The notes: generated by a model from the letters alone, not told the origin. A DNA stretch of 64,000 nt from Empedobacter sp036647415 (GCF_036647415.1 NZ_JAVXKG010000004.1:1-64000); one strand, 5' to 3'. Shown: positions 43,551 through 53,150, counted from the stretch's first letter. Numbers and translations are program-made.

Positions 43551-44714
43551 ATGCCCAAAATTAAAGTATTATTTGTTGTAGCTGGTTTTTATAGAGCTGG
43601 AGCAGAGCGTTTTGCTTATGAAATAGATTGCGCTTTAGATAAAAGTAAATTTGATTTAAGTATTCTTGCTTTAGAAGAAGAAGAAAAGATTAGTACATTA
43701 TGGAATATTAGATATTATGAGAATTTACATAAAGAATTAGGAACTACTGTAAAATATGCAGATGATTTTATTGATAAAAGATTTTATGAACAAAATAGGT
43801 TACGCAATAAAATAAAACGCCAATTACATTTGTTTCCTAAGCATATCAATTTATGGAAAATTGAAGAATTATCTACTTATATGACACAATTTGATGTCGT
43901 GCATTGGATGGGAGAATATATTTTTATAAATGAAATATCAGATGAAATAAAGAGGAAAAGTTTAATTCACATGATGACAGCAAGATTTCAGAAAAGGAAT
44001 TTATATGATAACTTTGATCATGTATTTAATTATAATTTTTGTACACCGTTTAAGAAGGAAGAATTGGAATTTGAATTAGAACAATTTACAAATTATCATT
44101 CCGTATTTATTCCTTTGGTAATGAAGATTGACAAAGAAAAATATAAATGGAAATTTGATGGAACTTCTAAAGTTAAAAAGATTGGAATTTTTACCCGGTT
44201 AAATCCTTTTAAACCGTTAGACCCCTTTTTCTATTCGTTTCAATTGTTATTAGATCAATATCCTCATGTAGAATTACATGTTTTTGGAGCAGGTGATCCA
44301 AATGATTTTGGAATGACTGATATGCTAGAAAGATTAACTATTCAAGATAAAGTTTTTTTTAGAGGACATCAAGAAGATATTGTAGAAACCGCTATAAACG
44401 AAGAGCTATCTTTGTCATGGTTTCAAGGATATAATAATGATAGACCAGCAGGATATGCAGGTTTGGATATTTGTACGACAGGAACTCCATTACTATGTTG
44501 GGATTTTAGCCCAAAGCCAAATAATTTTGAGAATAAAATATATCCTCATTATAAAAACCTAAATAAGTTTGTGGATAAAACAGTTGAAATTTTGACTAAT
44601 GAAACCGATGCTTTGGATTTATCAAGTAAACAATATCATGATGTAACAAACAATAGAAATATAGACGATTATATAGAGGTAATAGAAAATGAGTATATAA
44701 GAATCAATACCTAA
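43551..44714 (+). CDS. glycosyltransferase, GT-B family 4-like
   Basis: A 387-residue putative GT-B glycosyltransferase. The N-terminal half begins IKVLFVVAGFYRAGAERFAYEI, typical of the donor/acceptor groove of family 4, and the C-terminal half has KIGIFTRLNPFKPLDPF followed by ELHVFGAGDP and VFFRGHQEDI. The usual EPFG-like glutamate motif is weak here (RPAGYAGLDICTTGTPLL). It is the last gene before a 313-base gap, and no terminator is visible after it. Confidence 0.8.
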   Translation: MPKIKVLFVVAGFYRAGAERFAYEIDCALDKSKFDLSILALEEEEKISTLWNIRYYENLHKELGTTVKYADDFIDKRFYEQNRLRNKIKRQLHLFPKHINLWKIEELSTYMTQFDVVHWMGEYIFINEISDEIKRKSLIHMMTARFQKRNLYDNFDHVFNYNFCTPFKKEELEFELEQFTNYHSVFIPLVMKIDKEKYKWKFDGTSKVKKIGIFTRLNPFKPLDPFFYSFQLLLDQYPHVELHVFGAGDPNDFGMTDMLERLTIQDKVFFRGHQEDIVETAINEELSLSWFQGYNNDRPAGYAGLDICTTGTPLLCWDFSPKPNNFENKIYPHYKNLNKFVDKTVEILTNETDALDLSSKQYHDVTNNRNIDDYIEVIENEYIRINT

Positions 44715-45027
44715 AAAAAACCAACTAATTTACAAGGCAAATTTTTATATAGTACTATTTTTTAACGTCTAAATATTTGACTTATTGATAGTTAATAATT
44801 AAATCTATTTTTCATGAGTTTTATTCAGTTAAGTTTTAAAAACAAAGAATAACCCAACTAATTGCTGTATATATTATAGATTAACATGATGTTAAGAAGT
44901 ATAAATATTAAGTGATTGTCTAAGACGTAGATTTTATTCTATATGAATTGAAAAACTAACTAATCATTTGTGTATTCTTACAAATAAAGTAATTTTGTAA
45001 ATAACCTAAAACTAATAAATTCTTAAT
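44715..45027 (+). other. 313-base gene-free gap inside the polysaccharide locus
   Basis: Very AT-rich sequence with no open frame of note and no clear hairpin terminator. The only recognised element is the promoter at its right end. It divides the export/amino-sugar block from the glycosyltransferase block and could be a recombination joint. Confidence 0.6.
44967..44997 (+). promoter_or_regulatory. promoter of the second glycosyltransferase block
   Basis: TTTG at 44967-44970 and TAATTTTG at 44990-44997 are separated by 19 bases, a full match to the Bacteroidota consensus. The box ends 30 bases before the start codon of the next gene. Confidence 0.7.
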
Positions 45028-45858
45028 ATGCAACAACCTCTTATATCGGTTATTGTACCTTGCTACAATCAGTCTATTTACATGGACGAATGTCTACAAT
45101 CAGTCTTAGATCAAACTTACCAAAATTGGGAATGTATTATGGTGAACGATGGTTCTCCAGATAATACAGAAGAAGTGGCGAAGAGATGGGTTGAGAAAGA
45201 TTCACGTTTCAACTATTTATATAAAGAAAATGGAGGCTTATCTTCTGCTCGTAATGCAGGAATAGAAATAGCAAAAGGAAAGTGGATTTTACCATTAGAT
45301 TGTGATGATAAAATAGGAAATCAATATTTAGAATTAGCAGTCGAACAATTTGATAAAGATTATACGATTATATATTGTGAAGCAGAATTTTTTGGTGATA
45401 AAAAAGGTAAATGGGAGTTACCGGAATTTTCTACTTTAGAATTATCAAAAGGAAACCCCATCTTTTGTACAGCATTTTATAAAAAGTCAAGTTGGCAAAA
45501 AGTAAATGGGTATGATACTAATATGATTCATGGATTAGAAGATTGGGAATTTTGGTTATCAATTATTCATGAATCTGGCAAGGTATTTAAAATAGATGAA
45601 GTTTTATTTTATTACAGAATTAAGAATCAATCTATGATAACAGAATTAAATGTAGATAAAAAGACTAAAATGTTAAAATATATTGAAAAAAAGCATATCG
45701 ATTTTTTTCATAATCATTTAGGTTCAATGCATTTTTTACAAGAATCAAACATCAATTTATCACAAAATTTTGATAGATTAAATATTCGTTTTAGTGAATT
45801 TACTTCATCAAAACGCTATAAATTAATGGATAAAATATTTTCATTTTTAGGACGATGA
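45028..45858 (+). CDS. family 2 glycosyltransferase
   Basis: A 276-residue GT-A glycosyltransferase. It has ISVIVPCYNQSIYMDECLQSV, MVNDGSPDNTEEV, GGLSSARNAGIE and the metal-binding aspartates in LPLDCDD (about 87-93), with a W-E/D-W pattern (GLEDWEFW) in the acceptor region. It has its own promoter and its stop overlaps the following acyltransferase start as ATGA. Substrate unknown. Confidence 0.9.
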   Translation: MQQPLISVIVPCYNQSIYMDECLQSVLDQTYQNWECIMVNDGSPDNTEEVAKRWVEKDSRFNYLYKENGGLSSARNAGIEIAKGKWILPLDCDDKIGNQYLELAVEQFDKDYTIIYCEAEFFGDKKGKWELPEFSTLELSKGNPIFCTAFYKKSSWQKVNGYDTNMIHGLEDWEFWLSIIHESGKVFKIDEVLFYYRIKNQSMITELNVDKKTKMLKYIEKKHIDFFHNHLGSMHFLQESNINLSQNFDRLNIRFSEFTSSKRYKLMDKIFSFLGR

Positions 45859-46883
45859 GTAATAATTTAATGAGAGATGAAAATAACTTTGATTTTTTAA
45901 GATTAGTATTTTCAAGTGCGGTTATATTTTCACATTCATTTCCACTTACAGGAAAAGAAGAGATTTTTACTGTATTAACAAATAATCAGCTTGGTTTAGG
46001 TGGACTATCAGTTAATGTGTTTTTTGCACTTAGTGGCTATTTAATTTTTATTAGTTTAAAACATAGTAAAACAATTAAAAATTATTTATGGAAACGTCTA
46101 TTGCGTTTGTACCCAGCTTTGATTGTTCTTATAGCTATAACAATGTTGATATTACCGTTTTTTTATACTGGAGATAATATATTTTCGGAATCTAGTTACA
46201 GAAGCTATTCATATAACGTATTATCTTTATATCATGTGCAATATGAAGTTGCTCATGTATTTGAAAATAACCCCTATCCTAAGGCTATAAATGGTAGTTT
46301 ATGGTCACTTAGTTATGAATTTACAATGTATATATTACTTTTGCTTTTATTTCCATTTAGGAAGAACAGAATTAGTTTTATATTACTAATAATTGGATTT
46401 ATTTTTTCTTATTTATTACATATTTTCCGACCAGATTTTTTATCAAAATTATTATCAATTATTTATCTAGATTCTAAAGAACTCTATCGTTTATCAACTT
46501 ACTTTTTAGCAGGAAGTTTATTGAGTTATGTAGACATAAAGAAAATAAATACATTAATTTTAAGAGTAGCTTTATTTTTCATTCTAATTTTATCATTATA
46601 TTTTAATTTTTTCAATTTAGTAGCACCTTTAGTATTACCACTTCTAATTTTATTAATAGGTACTTTAAAAACAAAATACATTAGTTCAATCGGAGAAAAA
46701 TTTGGAGATATTTCATATGGTGTTTATATATATGGTTTTTTAGTTCAACAATGTTTAATGAATTATTTTGGATTTAATGTTTATGAATTAACATTTTATA
46801 GTTTAATTATTACATTTACACTAGCTTATTTATCTTGGCATTTTGTAGAGAAACCAATGCAGAAATTTAAGAATTTTATATGA
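45855..46883 (+). CDS. membrane O-acyltransferase (acyltransferase 3 family)
   Basis: A 342-residue integral membrane protein of the OafA/acyltransferase-3 family, with about ten predicted spans. It starts with the typical FDFLRLVFSSAVIFSHSF, whose histidine lies in the catalytic RxxxH-type region, and FFALSGYLIF follows. It lacks a C-terminal SGNH domain. It probably acetylates a sugar of the polymer. It overlaps both neighbours by four bases. Confidence 0.9.
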   Translation: MSNNLMRDENNFDFLRLVFSSAVIFSHSFPLTGKEEIFTVLTNNQLGLGGLSVNVFFALSGYLIFISLKHSKTIKNYLWKRLLRLYPALIVLIAITMLILPFFYTGDNIFSESSYRSYSYNVLSLYHVQYEVAHVFENNPYPKAINGSLWSLSYEFTMYILLLLLFPFRKNRISFILLIIGFIFSYLLHIFRPDFLSKLLSIIYLDSKELYRLSTYFLAGSLLSYVDIKKINTLILRVALFFILILSLYFNFFNLVAPLVLPLLILLIGTLKTKYISSIGEKFGDISYGVYIYGFLVQQCLMNYFGFNVYELTFYSLIITFTLAYLSWHFVEKPMQKFKNFI

Positions 46884-47800
46884 TGAAAAACCAACTCGCA
46901 ATTGTAATACCATATTATAAAATTGATTTTTTTGAGGAAACTTTAAAATCTATTTCCAAGCAAACGGATAAAAATTTTAGTTTATATATAGGGAATGATA
47001 CCAGTCCAAATGATCCCTTACCTCTGATTAAAGAATATTTTGAAGAAGGAAAATATAACTATTATAATTATCTTGAAAATTTAGGAGGAAAAAATCTTGC
47101 GATGCAATGGGAACGTATCTTAGGAAATGTAACGGAAGATTGGTTTCAGATTTTGGGAGATGATGATATAATTGCAGAGAATTTTGTAGAAGAATTTTAT
47201 AAACAAATAGATGAAGTAGAGGAAAACAAAATTAATGTAATTAAAATATCGCAAGCTTTTGTAGACGAACATACAAATAGGTATACAGAGTTTACTTCTT
47301 ATGATAAAAATATTTCTACTGAAGTTTTTTGGAAAAATAAATTTATAGACTATCATCGATCAAGTCTATCCGAACATATTTTTAATAGAAATAAATACAA
47401 TAAATTAGGATTTAGAAAATATCCATTAGCTTGGCATACAGATGATATGGCTGTAATAGAGTATTCTATATCAAATGAGATTTATTTTATATCTTCAACA
47501 CACGTATTAGTGCGGTTTACTGAGAAGAGCATTTCCGGTGACATAAATAATGATACAAATAATAAAGAAAAGGATTTGGCAAGTTTACAATTTTTTACAG
47601 ATATGCTGAATTTGTATAAAAATTATATACCTAAAGATATGATAGAACAATTGTTAATACGAAATGCAGATAAATGCTGGGAATTAAAGCAAGAGAATAA
47701 AGTAAATCTTTATGGTGTTTATTGTTATTTAGGACAACCAATTAATTTATTAAAGGTTCCGTACAAAAATTATATTTTAAGTCATCATGCTAAAAAATAG
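46880..47800 (+). CDS. family 2 glycosyltransferase (paralogue pair, copy 1)
   Basis: A 306-residue GT-A glycosyltransferase with LAIVIPYYKIDFFEETL, LYIGNDTSP and ILGDDDI (metal site) motifs. It is clearly paralogous to the gene at 53,147 (shared KIDFFEETL, LYIGND, YPLAW and a conserved LGDDD region). The frame begins with two ATG codons; the first overlaps the upstream stop. It ends 14 bases inside the next gene. Confidence 0.88.
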   Translation: MMKNQLAIVIPYYKIDFFEETLKSISKQTDKNFSLYIGNDTSPNDPLPLIKEYFEEGKYNYYNYLENLGGKNLAMQWERILGNVTEDWFQILGDDDIIAENFVEEFYKQIDEVEENKINVIKISQAFVDEHTNRYTEFTSYDKNISTEVFWKNKFIDYHRSSLSEHIFNRNKYNKLGFRKYPLAWHTDDMAVIEYSISNEIYFISSTHVLVRFTEKSISGDINNDTNNKEKDLASLQFFTDMLNLYKNYIPKDMIEQLLIRNADKCWELKQENKVNLYGVYCYLGQPINLLKVPYKNYILSHHAKK

Positions 47801-48584
47801 AATTTTAAATCATGTTAATTATTTACATTATCAATATTTAATTAAAGTAAATAAATTGATAAAGTCTCAACGAAAAAATCCGTTGTCGATACCAATTATT
47901 ATTATAAATTTTAATCAATTATTTTATTTAAAACAATTGGTAGATTTTTTAATCAATCGTGGTTTTGAGAATATTGTGATTATAGATAATTTATCAACTT
48001 ACCCACCATTGTTAGAGTATTATAAAATTATAGAATCTAAAGTTAAAGTAGAGTATATGGGAGATAATCAAGGTCATAAAGTTTTTTTTGAAAGTGAGAT
48101 GCTACAAAGAAAATACGGAAAAGGTTATTATGTTTTGACAGATGCAGATATTGTACCTAACGAAAAATTGCCAATTGATTTTATGGAGAAAATGATTAAA
48201 TATCTTGATAAATATTTTAAAAGAGTAACAAAGGTAGGCTTTGCATTAAAAATAGATGATATTCCTAATGAATTTCCGCTTAAAGATAAAGTTATTAAGT
48301 GGGAAAGTAAATATTGGGAAAATGAAGTAGAAGCTAATTTATATAAAACAATTATTGATACTACGTTTGCTTTATATAAACCTAATTACCCTAATAATTT
48401 TAATTTTTTAGACTTTTTTTTAGGGATTAGAGTAGGAGAAAATTTTGAAGCAAAACATGGAGGGTGGTATAAGAACCCTTTGAAGATGACAGAAGAAGAT
48501 ATGTTTTATCAAAAGACTGCTTCTAGTTCTAGTTCTTGGAATTTTGATGGAAAAGGAAATGAGATAGGAGCCATTAAATACTAA
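47787..48584 (+). CDS. putative GT-A glycosyltransferase
   Basis: A 265-residue protein. After a basic N-terminal segment it shows IPIIIINFNQLFYLKQLVDF and VIIDNLSTYPPLLEYY, typical of family 2-like transferases. A DxD-type motif lies in LTDADIVP (about 116-123), and the C-terminal TEEDMFYQ follows. The closest family is not certain, and the substrate is unknown. It overlaps the preceding gene by 14 bases. Base composition is very AT-rich, with many Asn, Ile and Lys codons. Confidence 0.75.
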   Translation: MLKNRILNHVNYLHYQYLIKVNKLIKSQRKNPLSIPIIIINFNQLFYLKQLVDFLINRGFENIVIIDNLSTYPPLLEYYKIIESKVKVEYMGDNQGHKVFFESEMLQRKYGKGYYVLTDADIVPNEKLPIDFMEKMIKYLDKYFKRVTKVGFALKIDDIPNEFPLKDKVIKWESKYWENEVEANLYKTIIDTTFALYKPNYPNNFNFLDFFLGIRVGENFEAKHGGWYKNPLKMTEEDMFYQKTASSSSSWNFDGKGNEIGAIKY

Positions 48585-48669
48585 TTAATATAATTTATTT
48601 CATACAAACATTTAGGTTTAGTAAATTGGATAAAAGCAAAACGTAAAATAAAGTTAATTAAAAAATACA

Positions 48670-49668
48670 ATGAATACTAAATCAAAAATTTTAATAGTTA
48701 ATCCTTTATTTAGAGACTTATTTATAAATCATAGTCAAAATATTTTAAAAAATAAATTTGAAGTAGATGAGTTTTTTATTCATAAAAATAATAGAACAAA
48801 CAACTTTTCAAAATATTTCCATAAGGTAATTAATCTGATTAATATACATTTTCTGAAGAAAAGAGATTATTATAAAAGATTAGAAAAAAAAAGACAATCT
48901 AATTACTATCAATATTGCTTGAATAATGTTAAAAATAAACGATATGATAAAATTTTAATTTGTAGAGGAGATAGATTGCCCCATTTTGTTTTAAAAAATC
49001 TACAAATTCAATCAAAAAAAATGATTAATTATCAATGTGATGGGGTAGAAATGTGTCCAGATATATTTAAAAAAAAGAAATATTTTACCTCAATATATAG
49101 TTTTGAAAAAGAAGATATTATTAAATATCCTGATTTAGATTTAAAGTTTATTACAAATTTTTATTTCAACTATAATCCCATGATAAATAAAAAAGCAGAT
49201 GTTGATTTTTATTATTTAGGAGTGGGTTTAGAAGATAGAATTAAAATGCTAGATCAATTTACACAAAAATTTAAGAATTTTAATGCTAAATTTTTAGTAA
49301 CTAGTACTAAACCAAATAATTTACCAAAAAGTGTAACTCATTTAAAAGAAATTGTGAATTATCAATCTAATTTGGATTATACAATTATGTCTAAATGTAT
49401 AATTGATTTAAAAATGGATGTACATAATGGATTGTCATTTAGATTTTTTGAAGCGTTATATTATCAGAAAAAACTTATTACGAATAATACTGATATTATT
49501 AATTATGAATTTTATAATCCAAATAACATAATGATTATTGATTATAATAATTATACACAAGCTTCTGTTTTAGAATTTTTGGATAAGGAATATATTAATA
49601 TAGATAGTGAAATTATAAATAAGTATTCTTTTGATAATTGGTTAAAAAGAATTTTAGAGTTAGAATAA
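48670..49668 (+). CDS. unfamiliar GT-B-like protein (paralogue pair, copy 1)
   Basis: A 332-residue protein paralogous to the next gene. Shared landmarks are a central RGD(R/L)-P-VL region, the pattern MI(N/D)YQ(C/L)DG, a conserved segment near Y-P-DL/NL-K-ITN and a C-terminal HNGLS(F/L)RFFEA followed by ITNN and YNPNNI-type motifs. The C-terminal glutamate in RFFEA recalls the nucleotide-sugar-binding region of GT-B transferases, so a glycosyltransferase role is likely but not proven. It is extremely AT-rich and basic, unlike the window's core genes, and may have been transferred. The gap before it is 85 bases. Confidence 0.7.
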   Translation: MNTKSKILIVNPLFRDLFINHSQNILKNKFEVDEFFIHKNNRTNNFSKYFHKVINLINIHFLKKRDYYKRLEKKRQSNYYQYCLNNVKNKRYDKILICRGDRLPHFVLKNLQIQSKKMINYQCDGVEMCPDIFKKKKYFTSIYSFEKEDIIKYPDLDLKFITNFYFNYNPMINKKADVDFYYLGVGLEDRIKMLDQFTQKFKNFNAKFLVTSTKPNNLPKSVTHLKEIVNYQSNLDYTIMSKCIIDLKMDVHNGLSFRFFEALYYQKKLITNNTDIINYEFYNPNNIMIIDYNNYTQASVLEFLDKEYINIDSEIINKYSFDNWLKRILELE

Positions 49669-50660
49669 TGCCATCAGTCCTTTTTATATACAAAAACACT
49701 AATCTTGCTACACAGTTTACCAAACATTTTAAGCTGAATGGTTATGATGTATACGAGTTTTATGACGAAGAAATTCCGTATTATGAATTTTCTACGCTTC
49801 AACGATTAGAGAATATTTATCATCGCCTTGTAAAAAAAGACACACAACATATACATACAATCAATCACCGTAATTTTATTAAGCTTACGAACAAAAAATT
49901 AAATCAGTTAACAAAACAAAACCTACAATTTGATTTTTGTTTTGTGGTAAGAGGTGATCTTGTCCCAGAAAATGTGTTACACTATGCACGCTCTATTTCT
50001 GATAAAATGATCGATTATCAATTGGATGGATTATCTGTGTCTGCAAAGATTTTAGATTATGACAAACTATTTGATCAAATCTATGTTTTTGATGAGCAAG
50101 ATGTAAAAGATTATCCTAATTACAACCTAAAAGCGATAACAAACTGTTATTTTGAAGAAGCGAATGAAATTCATAAAACAATTGATTTTTCTTATATAGG
50201 AGTTAATACTGAAGATCGATTTGAATTGTTAGAGCAATTTTATCTGACTTTAAAAAAGATAAATGCAGCTTATAAAATTCAATTTAACTTAAAACAAGAT
50301 GAATTTCATCCCTATCATTCAGATAAATTAATCATGTTAGATAAATCAATTACGTATCAACAATCTTTAGAATTGAGTAATCAATCAAAAGTCTTAATTG
50401 ATTTGAAACGTAATGAACACAATGGTTTATCGCTTCGTTTTTTTGAAGCAATAAATTATCATAATAAAATTATTACAAATAATCCAGCAGTTAAAAATTA
50501 CAACTTTTACCATCCAAATAATATCTTTATTACAGATTTCACAAACTTTGATGGATTAGAAGAATTTATTAATTTACCCTATCATAAACTGGCAGAAGAA
50601 ATTACTAATCAATACAATTTTAAGTATTGGATAAAAAATATATTAAAAATAACTGATTAA
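49668..50660 (+). CDS. unfamiliar GT-B-like protein (paralogue pair, copy 2)
   Basis: A 330-residue protein, second of the pair. I choose the ATG at 49668, which overlaps the upstream stop as TAATG and gives the aligned start MPSVLFIYKNTN; an in-frame start 30 bases upstream would extend into the previous gene. It shares with copy 1 VVRGDLVPENVL, MIDYQLDG, IDLKRNEHNGLSLRFFEA and FYHPNNI. It is less AT-rich than copy 1. It overlaps the convergent glycosyltransferase by 18 bases at the 3' end. Confidence 0.72.
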   Translation: MPSVLFIYKNTNLATQFTKHFKLNGYDVYEFYDEEIPYYEFSTLQRLENIYHRLVKKDTQHIHTINHRNFIKLTNKKLNQLTKQNLQFDFCFVVRGDLVPENVLHYARSISDKMIDYQLDGLSVSAKILDYDKLFDQIYVFDEQDVKDYPNYNLKAITNCYFEEANEIHKTIDFSYIGVNTEDRFELLEQFYLTLKKINAAYKIQFNLKQDEFHPYHSDKLIMLDKSITYQQSLELSNQSKVLIDLKRNEHNGLSLRFFEAINYHNKIITNNPAVKNYNFYHPNNIFITDFTNFDGLEEFINLPYHKLAEEITNQYNFKYWIKNILKITD

Positions 50661-51581
50661 TTTAAGTTTAAATTTATCCAAATTAGAAATTCTAAGATTA
50701 GGATTATTTTTAATAATAGTCGAAATAAAACTTGTTTTAAAAGCATAATATAAAAAAAGAGAAGAATCTATTTTAGATATTTGCCATGGTTTTGTTTTAC
50801 CAACATAATGATAAATTGTAAACCAATTATTTCTTTTTTTATTTAGAAAATTAGATTTAATGGCATTTAATAATATACGAAAATATGTTATTTTATATGT
50901 AATAGGATTATTAAATTCATTTGAAATCATTTTGACACCACCATTTCGGTAAAAAACTGAGTTAAATAAATCTTGATCCTGAAAAATAGGTTTTTTTATT
51001 TGGTTGATTGAATCAAAAAGTTTTTGATCAATTTTTTTCTCCCGAATTTCAGCTAAATTCAATAACATCACGCCTGCGTTGAAATATTGTGAAATATCAT
51101 TCATTTGTAAATGTTGATTAAAATAAGCTAATGTGAATAGTGCGTCAGATTGTTCTGTTAAAATTCGCTGTACATATATACTTGGGCTTGTGATTGCAAC
51201 TTTATTTTCAAAATCGATAGTTGTATAAAATGAAATATCATTATCAATTATCAAATCGCTATCTAAATATAGAATTCGATCATAATTTTTAAATAGCTCA
51301 GGAATATAAAATCGATAGTAGGTACTTGCGTTCATATAAGAATTTAAATAAAATTTTGAAGTATCAAGATTATCAAGATAAATAAAATTAAGATTGAAAT
51401 TTTTATGTGCTTTAATTAATTGATAACCTTTCGCTTTATTTTCTTCAGAAATATATTCAGTTAATACATTTATCTCATATTGAGTGGAAGAAATAGAATT
51501 GGAAATAATAGATTGTATTACAACAGCAGTATATTTGAAATAATTATTGTCACAAGTAAAAACAATAGGTAAAATATTCAT
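50643..51581 (-). CDS. family 8 glycosyltransferase
   Basis: A 312-residue retaining GT-A transferase of the LgtC/GspA type. The N terminus ILPIVFTCDNNYFKYTAVVIQSI is typical of family 8, and the metal site D107-x-D109 lies in RILYLDSDLI. It also has FNAGVMLLNL and DQDLFNSVF motifs. It is one of two genes reading against the locus, convergent with the preceding gene (18-base overlap) and divergent from the next. Likely donor UDP-glucose or UDP-galactose, by family only. Confidence 0.9.
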   Translation of the reverse strand: MNILPIVFTCDNNYFKYTAVVIQSIISNSISSTQYEINVLTEYISEENKAKGYQLIKAHKNFNLNFIYLDNLDTSKFYLNSYMNASTYYRFYIPELFKNYDRILYLDSDLIIDNDISFYTTIDFENKVAITSPSIYVQRILTEQSDALFTLAYFNQHLQMNDISQYFNAGVMLLNLAEIREKKIDQKLFDSINQIKKPIFQDQDLFNSVFYRNGGVKMISNEFNNPITYKITYFRILLNAIKSNFLNKKRNNWFTIYHYVGKTKPWQISKIDSSLFLYYAFKTSFISTIIKNNPNLRISNLDKFKLKLISYF

Positions 51582-51593
51582 TTTTATAATAGT

Positions 51594-51601
51594 TACATTT
51601 G
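51594..51601 (+). promoter_or_regulatory. -7 box for the block starting at 51,644
   Basis: TACATTTG matches TAnnTTTG and ends 42 bases before the ATG at 51644. A TTG at 51599 that could begin a longer frame lies inside this box, which argues against that start. Confidence 0.5.
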
Positions 51602-51643
51602 TTGTGTAAATATATTATTTTTTATATTAGAGAAAGAATTAAA

Positions 51644-52492
51644 ATGCAAAAACTAAAAAATGCGCTTGCAGTTCTATTAGGTAAAGCAATAGCGACTAAA
51701 ATATTACCTAAAAAAGAAATTCATTTTAAGAATGAAGAATTTACGACAGAGGAAACAGAATGGTTAAATTCTATTTCGGTAGAGTTTCTATTTGCAGAAT
51801 TTGGAGAAGAAAGAACAAATGGAGGAGGGACAAGTTTTGATACCGAAAATAGATTAAATCCATCACTCAAAACGTTGCGTCAGTATTTTCCAAATGCAAA
51901 ATATACAGTTTACAGTGATTTTGACCTGAATGTTGATGGGGTAGAATTAATAAAAGTAACTTCTCCAGTAATAGATAAAGAACATTCTCGATATGGTTAT
52001 CGAACTGCGGACTATTATAAATTTATGGCTTTGGTAAATTCTACTTCAGATTTTAAATGTATTTTAGACAGTGACATGCAGGTAGTTTCATCAGATATTA
52101 TTACACTAATTAAGTTAACACATAAATTTGGTTTTTGTGTGCCTTACAATAATCGGCAGCTGCTAAGACAAGACATGATGATTTCGAAAGATACACAACA
52201 TATAGATGATGAATCTAAAGGTTTGGGGCATTCTTATAATCAAAGCCCGATGACTTTGTGGAAAAATGACGAACGTGGAAAATTATTTTATACGACTTGT
52301 GCAGAAACAATGCAGAAAGATCCGTCAAGAGCATCTTTGGTCATGTGGAAAGCAGCATGGCAAACAGGAATTTATCCGTATATTTTACCTAAACAATGGT
52401 GTGTTTGCGAATCGGATGAAGGGATTGGAGAAGAAGTTATATTACATGTAGGGCATACAAGTGTAAAAGAATATTACAATGATAATAGGTAA
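51644..52492 (+). CDS. putative nucleotide-sugar transferase
   Basis: A 282-residue protein beginning at the ATG at 51644 (MQKLKNALAVLLGKAI). It carries SVEFLFAEFGEERTNGGG and a metal-type motif in CILDSDMQVV (about 137-146), followed by the VPYNNRQLLRQDM region; these suggest a GT-A fold. I do not recognise its family. It overlaps the compact epimerase gene by 14 bases. Substrate unknown. Confidence 0.68.
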   Translation: MQKLKNALAVLLGKAIATKILPKKEIHFKNEEFTTEETEWLNSISVEFLFAEFGEERTNGGGTSFDTENRLNPSLKTLRQYFPNAKYTVYSDFDLNVDGVELIKVTSPVIDKEHSRYGYRTADYYKFMALVNSTSDFKCILDSDMQVVSSDIITLIKLTHKFGFCVPYNNRQLLRQDMMISKDTQHIDDESKGLGHSYNQSPMTLWKNDERGKLFYTTCAETMQKDPSRASLVMWKAAWQTGIYPYILPKQWCVCESDEGIGEEVILHVGHTSVKEYYNDNR

Positions 52493-53150
52493 AGGGCTTA
52501 TAGCAAATTTGTTTACAGAAGTAGACTCGGATGAGGTTGTGTTTTTTGCATCGGGAGTATCTAATTCTTCTGAAACTAGAAAAGAAGAATTTTTTCGCGA
52601 ACAAATTTTGGTAGAGGAAACGATAAACAATCATCCCAAAAAAATATTTATTTATTTCAGTACCTGCTCTATTTATGATTCGTCGAAATATAATTCGCCC
52701 TATGTATTACACAAATTACATATAGAAGAGGTTATCAAACAAAATACTTCGTCTTATTTAATTTTGAGAGTAAGTAACGCTGTTGGTGTAGGAGGAAATC
52801 CTAATTTGTTAATGAATTATTTATCACGACAAATATTGAATAATCAAGAATTAACAGTTCATCAACACGCAACTCGTAATTTGATTGATGTGGAAGATGT
52901 GAAAAACATTACATTGAGATATATTGAATCTAAAGATTGGAACAAGATTATAAATGTTGCCTACACCGATAATTTTACTATCCTAGAAATTATTAATGCT
53001 TTTGAAGTGAATTATAATAAAATTGCGCAAAAAAATATCCAAAATAAAGGCGAACATTATTCTATTGATGTTCACGAATTAGATTATGAATTTTCTCTAA
53101 AATCTAAAAAAGAATATTTAACACAACTTATAGAAAACTATTATTTATGA
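52479..53150 (+). CDS. compact NAD-dependent epimerase/dehydratase (SDR)
   Basis: A 223-residue extended-SDR-like protein. Active-site residues are visible: a serine/threonine in YFSTCSIYDS and Y-V-L-H-K in SPYVLHKLH (YxxxK). The N terminus is strongly shortened: MIIGKGLIANLF is followed almost at once by VVFFASGVSNSSE, so strands 2-3 of the usual Rossmann fold are missing. It could act as an epimerase, reductase or dehydratase on a sugar nucleotide. The ATG overlaps the preceding gene by 14 bases, and the stop overlaps the next start by four. Confidence 0.78.
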   Translation: MIIGKGLIANLFTEVDSDEVVFFASGVSNSSETRKEEFFREQILVEETINNHPKKIFIYFSTCSIYDSSKYNSPYVLHKLHIEEVIKQNTSSYLILRVSNAVGVGGNPNLLMNYLSRQILNNQELTVHQHATRNLIDVEDVKNITLRYIESKDWNKIINVAYTDNFTILEIINAFEVNYNKIAQKNIQNKGEHYSIDVHELDYEFSLKSKKEYLTQLIENYYL

